From NCBI GenBank assembly GCA_030049955.1, contig JASIJX010000335.1, forward strand, positions 1 through 63,716: DNA of 63,716 nucleotides, written 5' to 3'. This document shows positions 1-8,169 of this stretch, piece by piece. Under the pieces are notes generated by a model. It saw nothing but the letters and a program-made list of their open reading frames with translations, ran no database searches and was not told the DNA's origin. Both the position numbers and the translations under genes were made by a program. How positions within the stretch are numbered: the stretch's first letter is position 1; each line of letters begins with the position of its first letter. This stretch comes from Acidobacteriaceae bacterium. Its GTDB lineage: Bacteria; Acidobacteriota; Terriglobia; Terriglobales; Acidobacteriaceae.

Positions 1-62
1 ACACCAGCCTTAGGAGCTGGCGCCCAAAAGGCTTGCGGGTTCAAGTCCCGCCTTCCGCACCA
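1..62 (+). tRNA. tRNA-Leu (anticodon TAG), 3' part only
   Basis: The window opens inside a tRNA. The anticodon stem CCAGC/GCTGG encloses the loop CTTAGGA, giving anticodon TAG (reads CUA, Leu). A variable arm, a T arm with stem GCGGG/CCCGC around TTCAAGT, and the acceptor 3' strand followed by an encoded CCA are all visible. The longer variable arm fits a class II tRNA such as tRNA-Leu. The 5' half lies outside the window. Confidence 0.93.
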
Positions 63-120
63 GAAAGTTAAGTGGAAAATTCATGAACCTTTAGAATCAG
101 TTGCTTAAAGGCAGCTTAGA

Positions 121-141
121 GGCCGGGGAAACCCGGCCTTT
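121..141 (+). terminator. Intrinsic terminator after tRNA-Leu
   Basis: A perfect 7-bp GC stem (GGCCGGG / CCCGGCC) with a GAAA tetraloop is followed by a short T run. It lies about 60 bases after the tRNA CCA end and probably ends the tRNA transcript. Confidence 0.75.
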
Positions 142-472
142 GTCATGTCTGAGAGGCAACGTGTGGTTGCCTGCAGCTGATTGGAATTGTTAATGACGCC
201 TCCCGCTGTCCAAGGCGTATACAGCGTCGAAAAACGAGAGCTGGCGGAACGAAGGTTTTCATTTTGTTTCGGCATTAACCGAGGATCGCGGTGTACTGCC
301 GTGGAGAATGTGACAGGCGATAACGTCCACATTCCGCGAAACGCTCCCGGTCGACGACTTCAATGGCGCCGTAAGGTGGCTGGCGACAGTAGAGTGGTTG
401 GTGACAAAGGAGCGTGACTATGCCGCTTCCAATTAGCACCGCTGCTTTTGAGAATCGCACCACACTCTTCTG
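142..472. other. Gap with no recognisable gene
   Basis: Short open frames occur on both strands, but none has a recognisable protein pattern or a convincing ribosome-binding site. The stretch lies between the tRNA terminator and decayed genes and is most likely non-coding or decayed sequence. Confidence 0.5.
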
Positions 473-760
473 CTATGGATTAGCGGAAACGAGGAGCAGC
501 TCCAAATAGCGATCAGGGTGGGGTGGGAATTCAAATCCCAAGTCAAGGTAAAAGTCCTGGGCATCGTGCGTGATCAACGAGACACGTCGGATCGAACGAA
601 TGTCAGGATGATCAAGCATGCACCGTATCAGCCAGGATCCCAGGCCCAGTCCCCGCAAATCTTCGAGAACGTAAACATCGCACAGATAGGCGTAGGTCAC
701 GTGGTCGGTGATCAGGCGCGCAAACCCGACCTGAGATGATTCCCGGAAGAGAGAGAAGCA
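473..760 (-). pseudogene. GNAT N-acetyltransferase remnant
   Basis: The last ~95 codons of an open frame on the minus strand read as the core of a GNAT acetyltransferase. A strand with QVGFARLITD is followed by a strand ending in VYVLEDLRGLGLGSWL, which matches the acetyl-CoA pyrophosphate-binding V-x-x-x-x-R-G-x-G-x-G/A signature, and then a C-terminal YLDLGFE strand typical of the family. The N-terminal ~50 residues expected of a full enzyme (usually 140-150 aa) are not in this frame. The upstream part of the frame is out-of-frame aldo/keto reductase sequence. I read this as a truncated, probably inactive gene; the exact 5' limit is uncertain. Confidence 0.65.
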
Positions 761-892
761 TAGGATCAGGACGCGCTGGGAAAACAGGGAGACCGAGTGC
801 GGGATGAGGGCCCGCTGGAACTGTGGATGAGGCCGCTCCAGGATGGTTCGAAGGCCATCGCAGTCTTCAATCGTGGATCTGGTCGTTCGCCC

Positions 893-1252
893 TGGCCAGG
901 ACTTTTTCATACACAAAAGAAGGTGTATTGGGGCTCGCGACAAAATAGTCGTCGGCCTGCTGGACAACGTTGTAGAAGTTCTGACACGATGTCGGTGATA
1001 CGCTGCGCCTAGGCCAGCTGTTTTGCGGAGACAATGCTGAAGCCAATGTGCCGGATGAGTCCCGGGTTCTTGAGTTCGGCAAGTACCGTGAACGGCTCTT
1101 CGAAAGGATCGTCCTCCGGCCCGCTGAGCCGCCGATGCCGAGATTGACGATGTAGAGCGCGTCGAATCCGAGGTTCCGCAGAGTGTCGTGCGCGGCATCG
1201 ATGACTTCTTGGCTCGAGCGTGCGTGGATCCGGGAATCCCAGCGCTGATCAT
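893..1252 (-). pseudogene. Aldo/keto reductase remnant, frameshifted
   Basis: Reading the minus strand across frames gives successive pieces of an aldo/keto reductase: SQEVIDAAHDTLRNLGFDAL, then after a frame change DDPFEEPFTVLAELKNPGLI and RHIGFSIVSAKQL, an in-frame stop, and a further frame change into QNFYNVVQQADDYF. These match the order of the family: helix, strand with bound cofactor, G-x-S loop after 'IRHIGFS', then QNxYN. At least two frameshifts and one stop make it a pseudogene. It covers only the middle of a ~280-330 aa enzyme. It lies directly upstream of the GNAT remnant, so the 1-1.3 kb region is decayed accessory DNA. Confidence 0.7.
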
Positions 1253-1536
1253 CTCACCCAAAGGTTGCGTATGGTTGTCAATCCATAGTATGTCCTCCAA
1301 TTGGAGGAAGACATGGAATGTGCACTCATGAATAATTTAATTCGCAATCGAATACTGTCGGACGCGATCTTTGACCAGGATGCAGTTTCATCCATGACTA
1401 ATCTCCAATCGAGAATTTGCATGATTCTGTCGCGTCTCCTGCTTCTACGCAAAAAGCACCCCGACCGGAAGGTAACCGTTTTTTCAACAACACATCCGTT
1501 GCTTGTTTGTCGAATCTGACTCTTTGGCTATGAGGT
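1253..1536. other. Intergenic region upstream of CRTAC1 gene
   Basis: No recognisable gene. A 72-codon plus-strand frame (1301-1519) has no family resemblance and a basic, Leu/Ser-rich composition typical of chance frames. The promoter of the downstream secreted-protein gene should lie here, but I could not pick a convincing -35/-10 pair. Confidence 0.4.
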
Positions 1537-3474
1537 ATGTTAGGCATGTTGGCCGGCATTGTCCCTAAGGCTTCGCGTATTCACCTGCTTGTAAGCATCA
1601 TTTTTGTGATCGCACCGATAGGTCTGGCTCAGTCTGTGCAGCAAACCATACAACCATACGAACAAGGACAAGGGTCATCGCAAACACCGCAGGGTGGCTC
1701 CGCCACCGCCGGAGTTTTTGCCCCCGTGCTCGATTCTGAGATGCGTCCAATCACTGCCGGCGGATTCGTCAAAAATGGCCCGATTATCTTCAAGGACATC
1801 TCCGAAAAAGCTGGATTGACCGCCTGGACCCACAAGATGGGAACACCGCAGAAGCCATATATTCTCGAAACCACTGGCTCCGGTGTGTGCCTACTTGACT
1901 ATGACCATGACGGCTGGCTCGATATCTACCTCGTGAATGGCTCGACCTACGATGCGCTTAACGGAAAAGCCGAGCCACCGCACGCTGCGCTCTTTCACAA
2001 CAATCACGATGGTACATTCACGAACGTCGCCAACATCGCAGGCGTGACGAATGATCGGTGGGGCTTTGGCTGTGCAGTTGGCGATTACGACAACGATGGC
2101 TGGCCCGACTTGTATGTCACCAACTATGGCAAAAACCGTCTTTATCACAACAATCATGACGGTACATTCACCGACGTCGCCGAAACAGCAGGCGTAACAC
2201 TGGGCAACTGGTCCACAGGGCCGAGTTTTGGTGACTATGACGGAGACGGCCTGCTTGACCTGTTTGTTCCCGGTTATATTCACTGGGACTTCAAGGACGT
2301 ACCTTCATCTGATTCGAAAGAGGCCGCCAATGGATTTTGCGTCTTTCGCGGTGCACATGTGATGTGCGGTCCGCGTGGCCTGCCGGGAGAGCCCGATCAC
2401 CTTTTCCACAACAACGGCGACGGAACATTCACGGATGTAAGCGTAGAGGCAGGAGTGAATGACAAAGTTCACAACTATGGTTTCTCCTCGACTTTTGTGG
2501 ATGTGAACAACGACGGAAAGGTGGACCTTGTGGTGGCCGACGATTCGACCCCAAGCTATCTCTACCTCAACAAAGGCGATGGAACATTTGAGGACGCGAG
2601 TTTTTATTCGGGTTTTGCTTTGAATCAGGACGCTCGTGAAACTGCCAATATGGGGCTGGCAGTTGGCGACTACAAGAATAATGGGCTAGTCGATCTTTAT
2701 ACCGGAACATTCTCCGACGATTACAAACCGCTCTTCGAAAATGTTGGCAACGGCAACTTCCAGGAAATAGCGCCACAGATGGGCATGGCAGAACCCACAT
2801 ATCCGTTTCTTACCTGGGCCGCCGAGTTTATTGATTACGACAATGATGGGTGGAAGGACATCTTTTTGGCGAACGGCCATGTCTATCCACAAGTCGACCA
2901 GCATAACTGGGGCACCTCATTTGCCGAGCGACCTCTGCTCTTTCACAACATTGACCACGGCAAGAAATTCAAACTTATTCCGCCCGTAGAAGGAACGGGG
3001 TTGGCTGATGTGATTCCAGCACGTGGAGCGGCATTCGGGGATTTATTCAATAACGGCAAGATCGACGTGGTGATCAACTGTATTGACCATACGCCGGTCC
3101 TGCTCTTGAATGTAAGCCCAGATCACAATCACTGGGTCGAATTGCAACTTGTCGGCAACGCCAAAAGTCCCCGAGATGCGATTGGAGCGACCGTTTATGT
3201 GACCGCTGACGGCATGCGCCAGCGTGGCGACGTCATGAGCGGTGGCAGCTATGAGTCATCTAACGATCAGCGCCTTCACTTCGGTCTGGGACAAGCGACT
3301 GTCGTTAATGATGTCGAAATCCACTGGCCCAACGGTCCGGTAGAGCATGTCAAATTGCCCAGCGTCGATCGCATCTTCATGGTCGAGGAAGGCAAGGGCG
3401 TCGTTCCGAGTGTGTATAACCAGATCGCAAAAGACGCCGCGGCCAAGCGCAGTGAGCATCTCGCAGGTAACTGA
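1537..3474 (+). CDS. CRTAC1-family FG-GAP/VCBS repeat protein with ASPIC/UnbV domain
   Basis: Secreted 645-aa protein with an N-terminal signal peptide (hydrophobic segment ~14-35, cleavage near 'GLAQS'). Residues ~110-530 hold repeated FG-GAP/VCBS blades with calcium-binding signatures such as DYDHDGWLDIY, DYDNDGWPDLY, DYDGDGLLDLF, DVNNDGKVDLV and DYDNDGWKDIF, alternating with HNNHDGTFTDV-type strands. This is a beta-propeller like integrin-type CRTAC1 proteins. The C-terminal ~80 residues form an ASPIC/UnbV domain (SGGSYESSNDQRLHFGLGQ, then an EIHWPNG strand). Such proteins are very common in Acidobacteria next to TPR/cytochrome proteins; the molecular role is unknown. The start ATG has a weak GAGG 4-8 bases upstream. 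The next gene follows after 16 bases, suggesting an operon. Confidence 0.9.
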   Translation: MLGMLAGIVPKASRIHLLVSIIFVIAPIGLAQSVQQTIQPYEQGQGSSQTPQGGSATAGVFAPVLDSEMRPITAGGFVKNGPIIFKDISEKAGLTAWTHKMGTPQKPYILETTGSGVCLLDYDHDGWLDIYLVNGSTYDALNGKAEPPHAALFHNNHDGTFTNVANIAGVTNDRWGFGCAVGDYDNDGWPDLYVTNYGKNRLYHNNHDGTFTDVAETAGVTLGNWSTGPSFGDYDGDGLLDLFVPGYIHWDFKDVPSSDSKEAANGFCVFRGAHVMCGPRGLPGEPDHLFHNNGDGTFTDVSVEAGVNDKVHNYGFSSTFVDVNNDGKVDLVVADDSTPSYLYLNKGDGTFEDASFYSGFALNQDARETANMGLAVGDYKNNGLVDLYTGTFSDDYKPLFENVGNGNFQEIAPQMGMAEPTYPFLTWAAEFIDYDNDGWKDIFLANGHVYPQVDQHNWGTSFAERPLLFHNIDHGKKFKLIPPVEGTGLADVIPARGAAFGDLFNNGKIDVVINCIDHTPVLLLNVSPDHNHWVELQLVGNAKSPRDAIGATVYVTADGMRQRGDVMSGGSYESSNDQRLHFGLGQATVVNDVEIHWPNGPVEHVKLPSVDRIFMVEEGKGVVPSVYNQIAKDAAAKRSEHLAGN

Positions 3475-3490
3475 GGAGATTGCATTGCTT

Positions 3491-5788
3491 ATGAGGTGGA
3501 ATCGAGCATGGACAATATTGGCTGAGGCTGCATTTGCAACCGGACTGTTTGCACTTCTGTTGACTCCCGAGACCGGCTGGAGCCAGAATCAGCAGAATAA
3601 GTACCAGCAGGACCAGTACAAGGAAAGCCAGGAACAACTAAACGAGAAAAAACAGAGCCAGGACCTGCAGAGCCAGCGGCAGGCGTACTCGGAAAAGATC
3701 GCGTCCACCTACAATTTTCGATTTGGCAAGGAGATTCCCTTTGATCCCAGCAATGCCGAGGTGCAGGGAGGAGGCTTCATCCAGCCTGGAGCTTTTCCCG
3801 ATGCCACCTATTGCGCCCACTGCCATCAGGAGGCATATCACCAGTGGCGCCAGGCGCTGCACTCGAACTCCTTCCGCGAGCCGTTTTACCGAACCAGTGT
3901 GAATCTGCTCAACAACACCGAGGGCATCGAATTCTCGCGCCACTGCGATAGCTGTCATAATCCCATCGGGCTGCTTTCGGGTGCGCTCACCGAGAACTCG
4001 CTGGTGAACCGGAAGTTCGACGACAACGGCGTGACCTGCATGGTCTGCCACTCCATTCAGGGCTTGAAATCCACCAAAGGGAACGCCAGCTATATCATGG
4101 GCGTTCCGTCGGTGATGGTCGATGAAAATGGAAACCGCATTCCGGGCGAGGTACCCTACAGCGAAATCCTGATGCACACCGACCGCCACGCACGCGCTGT
4201 GATGCAGCCTTTTTACCGCACGCCTCAGTTTTGCTCCGCGTGCCACAAGGCCAATCTGCCGGAGCATCTGAACGATTTCAAGTTCATCAGTGCGTTCTCG
4301 GCGTACGACGAATGGCAGAACTCAAAGTTCTCGCACCAGAACCCGCTGACCTTTTACACGGGTGACTTCAAGACCTGTCAGAACTGCCACATGAAGCGCG
4401 CTCCTAATGCGCTGCCCGACTACGGCGCGAAGAACGGCACGTTTGCGTCGCACAGTTGGGCCGCTGGGAATACGGGCGTGCCCTTTTACTACGGCTTCGA
4501 CGAACAACTCGAGAAGACGGTCAAGTTTCTCCAGGCCGGAGACTACCTGAACGTGGATATCTTCGGGATCAAGAAGGCCAATGAGGACAAGGTGATCGGG
4601 CCGCTCGGTTCCGTGATTTTCCGCATCGACCCAAACGACATTCTCGACGTTTATGTAGTGATCCAGAACAAGAACATCGGGCATTCTTTCATTCCTGAGG
4701 TCCGCGACCTCTACCAGGCGTGGATGGAGTTCATTGTGAAGGACGCGGGCGGCAGGGAGATTTATCACAGCGGATTCCTGAAGCCGGACGGAATGCTGGA
4801 TGCGCGCGCGCACAGTTTTATCACGCGGCCGGTGACTAAAGACGGCGAGTTTGTCGATAACCACCAGGTCCAGACAATTCACGCGGCCGCCTATGACAAC
4901 ACCATTCAGTCAGGGCGGTCGACGCTAGTTCGCTACCGTTTCCGCGTCCCGGCGGACGCCAAAGGCTTCATCACCATCACCGCGCGGGTGAATTACCGGC
5001 ATTACCGACAAAGCTATATCAACAATGTACTGGGTAAGGACCATCCCGCTTATCCGGTGGTGGAGATTGCCTCGCGCAGCCGAGCGATCAACATTGGAGA
5101 CAACCAGCCCGCTCCACCCGATCCGCAGGACAATCCGGATTGGATGCGCTGGAATAATCTCGGCATCGCGTATTTGGATGAGATCCAATACGCGGATGCT
5201 GTCAGCGCGTTCAGCCAGGTCGTCAGACTCAGGCCGGACTACGCGGACGCATACACAAACATCGCTCTAACCGAGATTCAATGGGAAAAATACGGCTCGG
5301 CGCGAATGAACATCGACAAGGCGCTGGGAATGAACCCGGACAACGCGCGCGCGCTGTACTACGCCGCGTTGCTGGAACGGCGCGCCAGCAACATCGGCGC
5401 AGAGCTGGCCGATTTGCAGGAAGTAGTGCAGCAGTATCCGCAGTCGCGCGACGCGCGGCGTGAGTTGGGCATTGCTTACTACCGGCAGGGAGACTATGAA
5501 CACGCAACACAGCAGTTTGAAGCGTTGCAGGACATCGACCCGGACGATTTGGCCGCGCACTATAACCTTTCGATCCTGTATCACCGGATGGGCCGGACAA
5601 AGGAAGCTGAGGAGCAGCAGGCGCTGTTCATCACCGAGAAGATCAACTCCGACGCTCGCGTTGAGGCACTGAAATATCTGCGCGCACACCCGGAAGTATC
5701 CGACGAAAGCGTCCCCTGGCATGTGCATACCGATCTTCCCAATCCGCCCCACGCTGCCATGAGCATGGGCGACGGAGGAAATTATTAG
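3491..5788 (+). CDS. Periplasmic five-haem cytochrome c with C-terminal TPRs
   Basis: Secreted multihaem cytochrome, 765 aa from the ATG chosen here (MRWNRAW, with a signal peptide ending near TGWSQ and AGGAG 14 bases upstream; the longer open frame overlaps the preceding gene). Five CXXCH haem motifs are visible: CAHCH, CDSCH, CMVCH, CSACH and CQNCH, placed in the first ~320 residues as in cytochrome c554-like folds. A Gln/Lys-rich stretch follows the signal peptide. The central ~200 residues are beta-rich. The last ~230 residues are TPR units (for example NNLGIAYLDEIQYADAVSAF, ALYYAALLERRASNIGAELA, REL GIAYYRQGDYEHATQQF). Multihaem-TPR fusions beside CRTAC1 genes are typical of Acidobacteria and probably move electrons or assemble complexes in the periplasm. 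Substrate unknown. Confidence 0.88.
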   Translation: MRWNRAWTILAEAAFATGLFALLLTPETGWSQNQQNKYQQDQYKESQEQLNEKKQSQDLQSQRQAYSEKIASTYNFRFGKEIPFDPSNAEVQGGGFIQPGAFPDATYCAHCHQEAYHQWRQALHSNSFREPFYRTSVNLLNNTEGIEFSRHCDSCHNPIGLLSGALTENSLVNRKFDDNGVTCMVCHSIQGLKSTKGNASYIMGVPSVMVDENGNRIPGEVPYSEILMHTDRHARAVMQPFYRTPQFCSACHKANLPEHLNDFKFISAFSAYDEWQNSKFSHQNPLTFYTGDFKTCQNCHMKRAPNALPDYGAKNGTFASHSWAAGNTGVPFYYGFDEQLEKTVKFLQAGDYLNVDIFGIKKANEDKVIGPLGSVIFRIDPNDILDVYVVIQNKNIGHSFIPEVRDLYQAWMEFIVKDAGGREIYHSGFLKPDGMLDARAHSFITRPVTKDGEFVDNHQVQTIHAAAYDNTIQSGRSTLVRYRFRVPADAKGFITITARVNYRHYRQSYINNVLGKDHPAYPVVEIASRSRAINIGDNQPAPPDPQDNPDWMRWNNLGIAYLDEIQYADAVSAFSQVVRLRPDYADAYTNIALTEIQWEKYGSARMNIDKALGMNPDNARALYYAALLERRASNIGAELADLQEVVQQYPQSRDARRELGIAYYRQGDYEHATQQFEALQDIDPDDLAAHYNLSILYHRMGRTKEAEEQQALFITEKINSDARVEALKYLRAHPEVSDESVPWHVHTDLPNPPHAAMSMGDGGNY

Positions 5789-6271
5789 ATGAAGCTTGTC
5801 TACTGGATGCTATTGGGAACATCGTTGTCTCCGGCTCTTTGCCGGGCGCAGGCGGTGTGTCCGTGGATCAACGCGGTTACGGCAGTGGACGCTCCGAGCG
5901 GCACCCCCGTTCCTGCTGACCAAATTGCGGTTTCCAAAAACGAATGCCGGTTTCACTATCAGGATGATGGGGTCGCATACGAGCTGTGGGTCATCGTCCA
6001 GGAAACCGAGAACGGCAGCAAGGATATGGAAATGAAAGAGGCCGAATGCACGTCAAAAACGACTGCGCTTCGAGGCCTTGGCAATGAAGCAGTAATGTGC
6101 GCAGCCGATAGGCGTTCCTTGCGCGGAGAACAGGTGATTGGGCGCGTACGTAACGAAGTATTTGTTATCAATGTGGCTGTTAAGACTCATCGCAGTTCAG
6201 TTGAATTAACGAAGTCGCTTGATGACATGGCAACTATGATGGCGGAGCAGGTGGCGGGAAACTTGTTTTAG
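5789..6271 (+). CDS. Small secreted protein of unknown function
   Basis: 160 aa, starting at the base after the stop of the cytochrome gene, so translationally coupled. Signal peptide ~1-21 (MKLVYWMLLGTSLSPALCRA). The mature part has four cysteines (in AVCPW, KNECRF, EAECTS, VMCAA) that could form disulfides, and a predicted alpha/beta pattern with an amphipathic C-terminal helix (ELTKSLDDMATMMAEQV). It resembles secreted DUF3558-like proteins only in general outline; I do not recognise a family. Its position suggests association with the cytochrome. Confidence 0.75.
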   Translation: MKLVYWMLLGTSLSPALCRAQAVCPWINAVTAVDAPSGTPVPADQIAVSKNECRFHYQDDGVAYELWVIVQETENGSKDMEMKEAECTSKTTALRGLGNEAVMCAADRRSLRGEQVIGRVRNEVFVINVAVKTHRSSVELTKSLDDMATMMAEQVAGNLF

Positions 6272-6278
6272 CGATGCA

Positions 6279-6710
6279 ATGGAGAGTGTCGGACCAGTGA
6301 AAGTATCGGGCAAAAAATCGGAAGCCAGGGGTTGCCGCGGACGAAAGCCATTTAAGCTGCTTTACCTTTATGCGCCGATCATGGCTTTAGCTTTAATCGC
6401 GTTGTCAGCCATTTACGGATATGCGGAAAAGAAGATACCTGTTATCACAATTCATGCAAGGCGTTACAAATTTGCGCCCGCAGAGATTACGCTCACAATC
6501 GAAAAGCCGACCAGGCTTGTCTTTGTTGCGGATGATGTCGCACACGGGATATCCATAGACGGATTCTTCTCCGATTTGGATATTATTCCAGGCAAACCAA
6601 AGACGGTGGTGATTACACCCCACCGAACCGGCGATTTTGTTGGAGAGTGTTCGCGCTATTGTGGCCACGGCCACGAAAGGATGACATTTGTAATCCATGT
6701 TGCCGAATAA
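6279..6710 (+). CDS. Membrane-anchored CuA-type cupredoxin (COX2-like)
   Basis: 143 aa: basic cytoplasmic N-terminus, one membrane helix (~28-48, LLYLYAPIMALALIALSAIY), then a periplasmic cupredoxin. The C-terminus carries a complete CuA motif CSRYCGHGHERM (C-x3-C-x3-H-x2-M), and the fourth-type ligand is the His in DDVAHGI. In cytochrome oxidase subunit II and nitrous oxide reductase, this motif binds the binuclear CuA centre. The protein is far shorter than COX2 (usually 230-350 aa with two helices), and no oxidase subunit I is nearby. It is therefore probably a stand-alone electron carrier or a reader of the adjacent multihaem cytochrome. It lies 7 bases after the preceding gene and is probably cotranscribed. 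Confidence 0.85.
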   Translation: MESVGPVKVSGKKSEARGCRGRKPFKLLYLYAPIMALALIALSAIYGYAEKKIPVITIHARRYKFAPAEITLTIEKPTRLVFVADDVAHGISIDGFFSDLDIIPGKPKTVVITPHRTGDFVGECSRYCGHGHERMTFVIHVAE

Positions 6711-7083
6711 AAAACGCGACCGCAGAAATGCGAAGAAGCAGAAACCAAAGGTGGCGCTTGTAGAGACCTTGGCAGATGAGCTGATATGTCGCGTCCATGT
6801 TATTCGAATGTCCAATCTGGGGTCAGAACTCAATCCCACAGTGAGAATATTGTTGGTCACAGTCGGCGGTCGCCGAGCGATCTATGAAGGATGGGGACCA
6901 TTGTCGACCTTTCAAGATTGGATTGATCGGTATCTGACTCGCGGCAGGTGGAGAAGTAGAAAGAAATCAGGTGATGGCTACACGCCCGAAGCTCAGTTTT
7001 CAACAGTGAAGAGGCTGCACGTGTCTCCGCGCGAATTGCGGCTGCACGGCTTCGTGCGTGTTGACAGACTAAGCAGCTCCTAG
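6697..7083 (+). CDS. Hypothetical protein, doubtful
   Basis: A 128-codon frame overlaps the end of the cupredoxin gene by 14 bases. The N-terminus is Lys/Arg-rich (KKRDRRNAKKQKPK), followed by an alpha/beta-like segment (VALVETLADELICRV, PTVRILLVTVGGRRAIY) and a basic tail. No family recognised and no good ribosome-binding site close to the start. Could be a real small basic protein or a chance frame. Confidence 0.3.
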   Translation: MLPNKKRDRRNAKKQKPKVALVETLADELICRVHVIRMSNLGSELNPTVRILLVTVGGRRAIYEGWGPLSTFQDWIDRYLTRGRWRSRKKSGDGYTPEAQFSTVKRLHVSPRELRLHGFVRVDRLSSS

Positions 7084-7318
7084 ACCCAAAGTGTGTTAAT
7101 TGAAGTTATGCCCGCCAAAACTCCGAACTTCCCCTCAATTAGGCAACTGAGACATTGATTTCGACGACCGCTCCGATATGAAAATGGAGCCACGCGATAC
7201 CACCTGAGGCTTCTCGCAAAGTTAGCTGCCGGGCTTCTGTGTTCCTGCCGCTACTGATCTAATGGGATGGACTCGCCTCCTGTAAGTGAGTTGCTGAGCT
7301 CGCCACGAGGAGGACGTG
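7084..7318. other. Gap before the IS fragment
   Basis: No gene or clear regulatory element seen. The right-hand part (from about 7256) probably belongs to the leader of the IS110-type fragment that follows. Confidence 0.4.
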
Positions 7319-7319
7319 G

Positions 7320-7547
7320 CATGAAGTCAGTAGCCGCGATAGGGCTGGAACATTGCAAAGCAGGTATTTCAGATGCACGGGGCCGACAAGGCTGGTTGTG
7401 TAGTGCTTCGGCGGAAGCTTAAACGCAACGAGATGGTGCGCTTTTTTTCTGAGCTGGAGCAGTGTGTGGTGGGCATCGAAGCCAGCGGAAGTGCTCACCA
7501 CTGGGCTCGTGTGTTGAGCGGATTGAAGCACACTGTTCGGCTGATTG
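7320..7547 (+). mobile_element. IS110-family transposase fragment (N-terminal part, frameshifted)
   Basis: After a GGAGG site, an ATG at 7321 opens with MKSVAAIGLE, then a +1 change of frame gives IAKQVFQMHGADKAG and VVLRRKLKRNEMVRFFSEL, followed by VGIEASGSAHHWARVLSGLKHTVRLI. This is the N-terminal RuvC-like domain of an IS110/IS1111 transposase: the expected 'IGLDIAKxxFxxHG' start and the 'GxExxGSAHxWAR' second strand. Similarity stops at VRLI, where PPQFVKPYV normally follows, so about 270 of ~340 residues are missing. The element is a dead fragment at the left edge of the fluoride island. Confidence 0.8.
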
Positions 7548-7599
7548 AGGGGACCGGAGTTTTTGTACCAAGCGCAGTGGTAGTCTTCGACAGGTTTTT

Positions 7600-7662
7600 G
7601 AGGTGATCTCTTTCCTTCGTCCAAATCGTTTTCCAATTCGGACGAATCCAGGAGATCACCTC
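7600..7662. repeat. Long imperfect palindrome / hairpin
   Basis: Perfect 11-bp arms GAGGTGATCTC (7600-7610) and GAGATCACCTC (7652-7662) enclose a second perfect inverted pair TTCGTCC (7616-7622) / GGACGAA (7640-7646). The 63-base unit lies between the IS110 fragment and the first riboswitch promoter. It could be a REP/MITE-like unit, an IS end, or a bidirectional terminator without a T run. Confidence 0.6.
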
Positions 7663-7724
7663 ACATCCACGGGCGATTCGAAATGAGAGCTTGTCTCGCC
7701 ATATCTTCCTTTGTGCACTGGTTC

Positions 7725-7753
7725 TTGACAAAGTGGTTTGTTTGGTGTGTACT
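7725..7753 (+). promoter_or_regulatory. Sigma70-type promoter for riboswitch 1 / enolase
   Basis: A consensus -35 TTGACA (7725-7730) is followed by a 17-base spacer and the -10-like TGTACT (7748-7753). Transcription would start about 7760, just before the fluoride aptamer. Confidence 0.65.
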
Positions 7754-7765
7754 ACAACCAATCTT

Positions 7766-7857
7766 GTGGTGACGGAGTTCACCCTTAACCGCTGTCCCTC
7801 CAGTTGCGTGGCCGGACAGATGATGACTCCTGACAGGGAATCCTGTTGCGGGGTCAT
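7766..7857 (+). promoter_or_regulatory. Fluoride riboswitch 1 (crcB motif), upstream of enolase
   Basis: Aptamer 7766-7834. GGTGA pairs with TCACC around CGGAGT; then TTAACCG; then hairpin CTGTCC / GGACAG; then ATGATGACTCCTGAC. The GGAGT segment pairs with ACTCC (P1). This matches the fluoride riboswitch family (Rfam RF01734). Output: ATGACTCC (7823-7830) can instead pair with GGGGTCAT (7850-7857) around an inner ACAGG/CCTGT stem. That hairpin competes with P1 and could act as terminator or anti-aptamer, though no T run follows. Fluoride binding stabilises P1 and should favour expression of the genes below. Confidence 0.9.
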
Positions 7858-7899
7858 GTCTGTGGCTAGATTCCCAATCACAATCGAAAGTGAGATTCC

Positions 7900-8169
7900 A
7901 TGGCAAGCGCATGGCTTCTTTCTCTTTTGTGTTTCGGGTTCGCGGCGGTTGTGGCATTGTGCGCGGCGTTAGTGTCGCGTCGTGTAACAGCCTCCATTTT
8001 TCTTCCGATTTACGCAACCTCATTGGTTCTTCTTCCGGAGGGGTCGCGACAGCACACCTATGTGCCCCGCCTCAGTCCAATTTCTTCTTCGAGTCTTTCA
8101 ACTTCAGCGGCTTTTGTAGCCGGGAAAGTGTACGTGCATGTCGGAGATTGCCAAACTCAAAGCACTTGA
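7900..8169 (+). CDS. Possible small membrane protein between riboswitch and enolase
   Basis: An 89-codon frame starting [20 protein letters not shown] has one clear hydrophobic segment (~3-27), then a polar tail. It overlaps the enolase start by 32 bases. The region from the riboswitch to enolase is unusually long (~300 bases), which makes a leader gene possible. The upstream sequence has only a weak purine run as ribosome-binding site, and I recognise no family. It may be a leader peptide, a real membrane peptide, or chance. Confidence 0.3.
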   Translation: MASAWLLSLLCFGFAAVVALCAALVSRRVTASIFLPIYATSLVLLPEGSRQHTYVPRLSPISSSSLSTSAAFVAGKVYVHVGDCQTQST

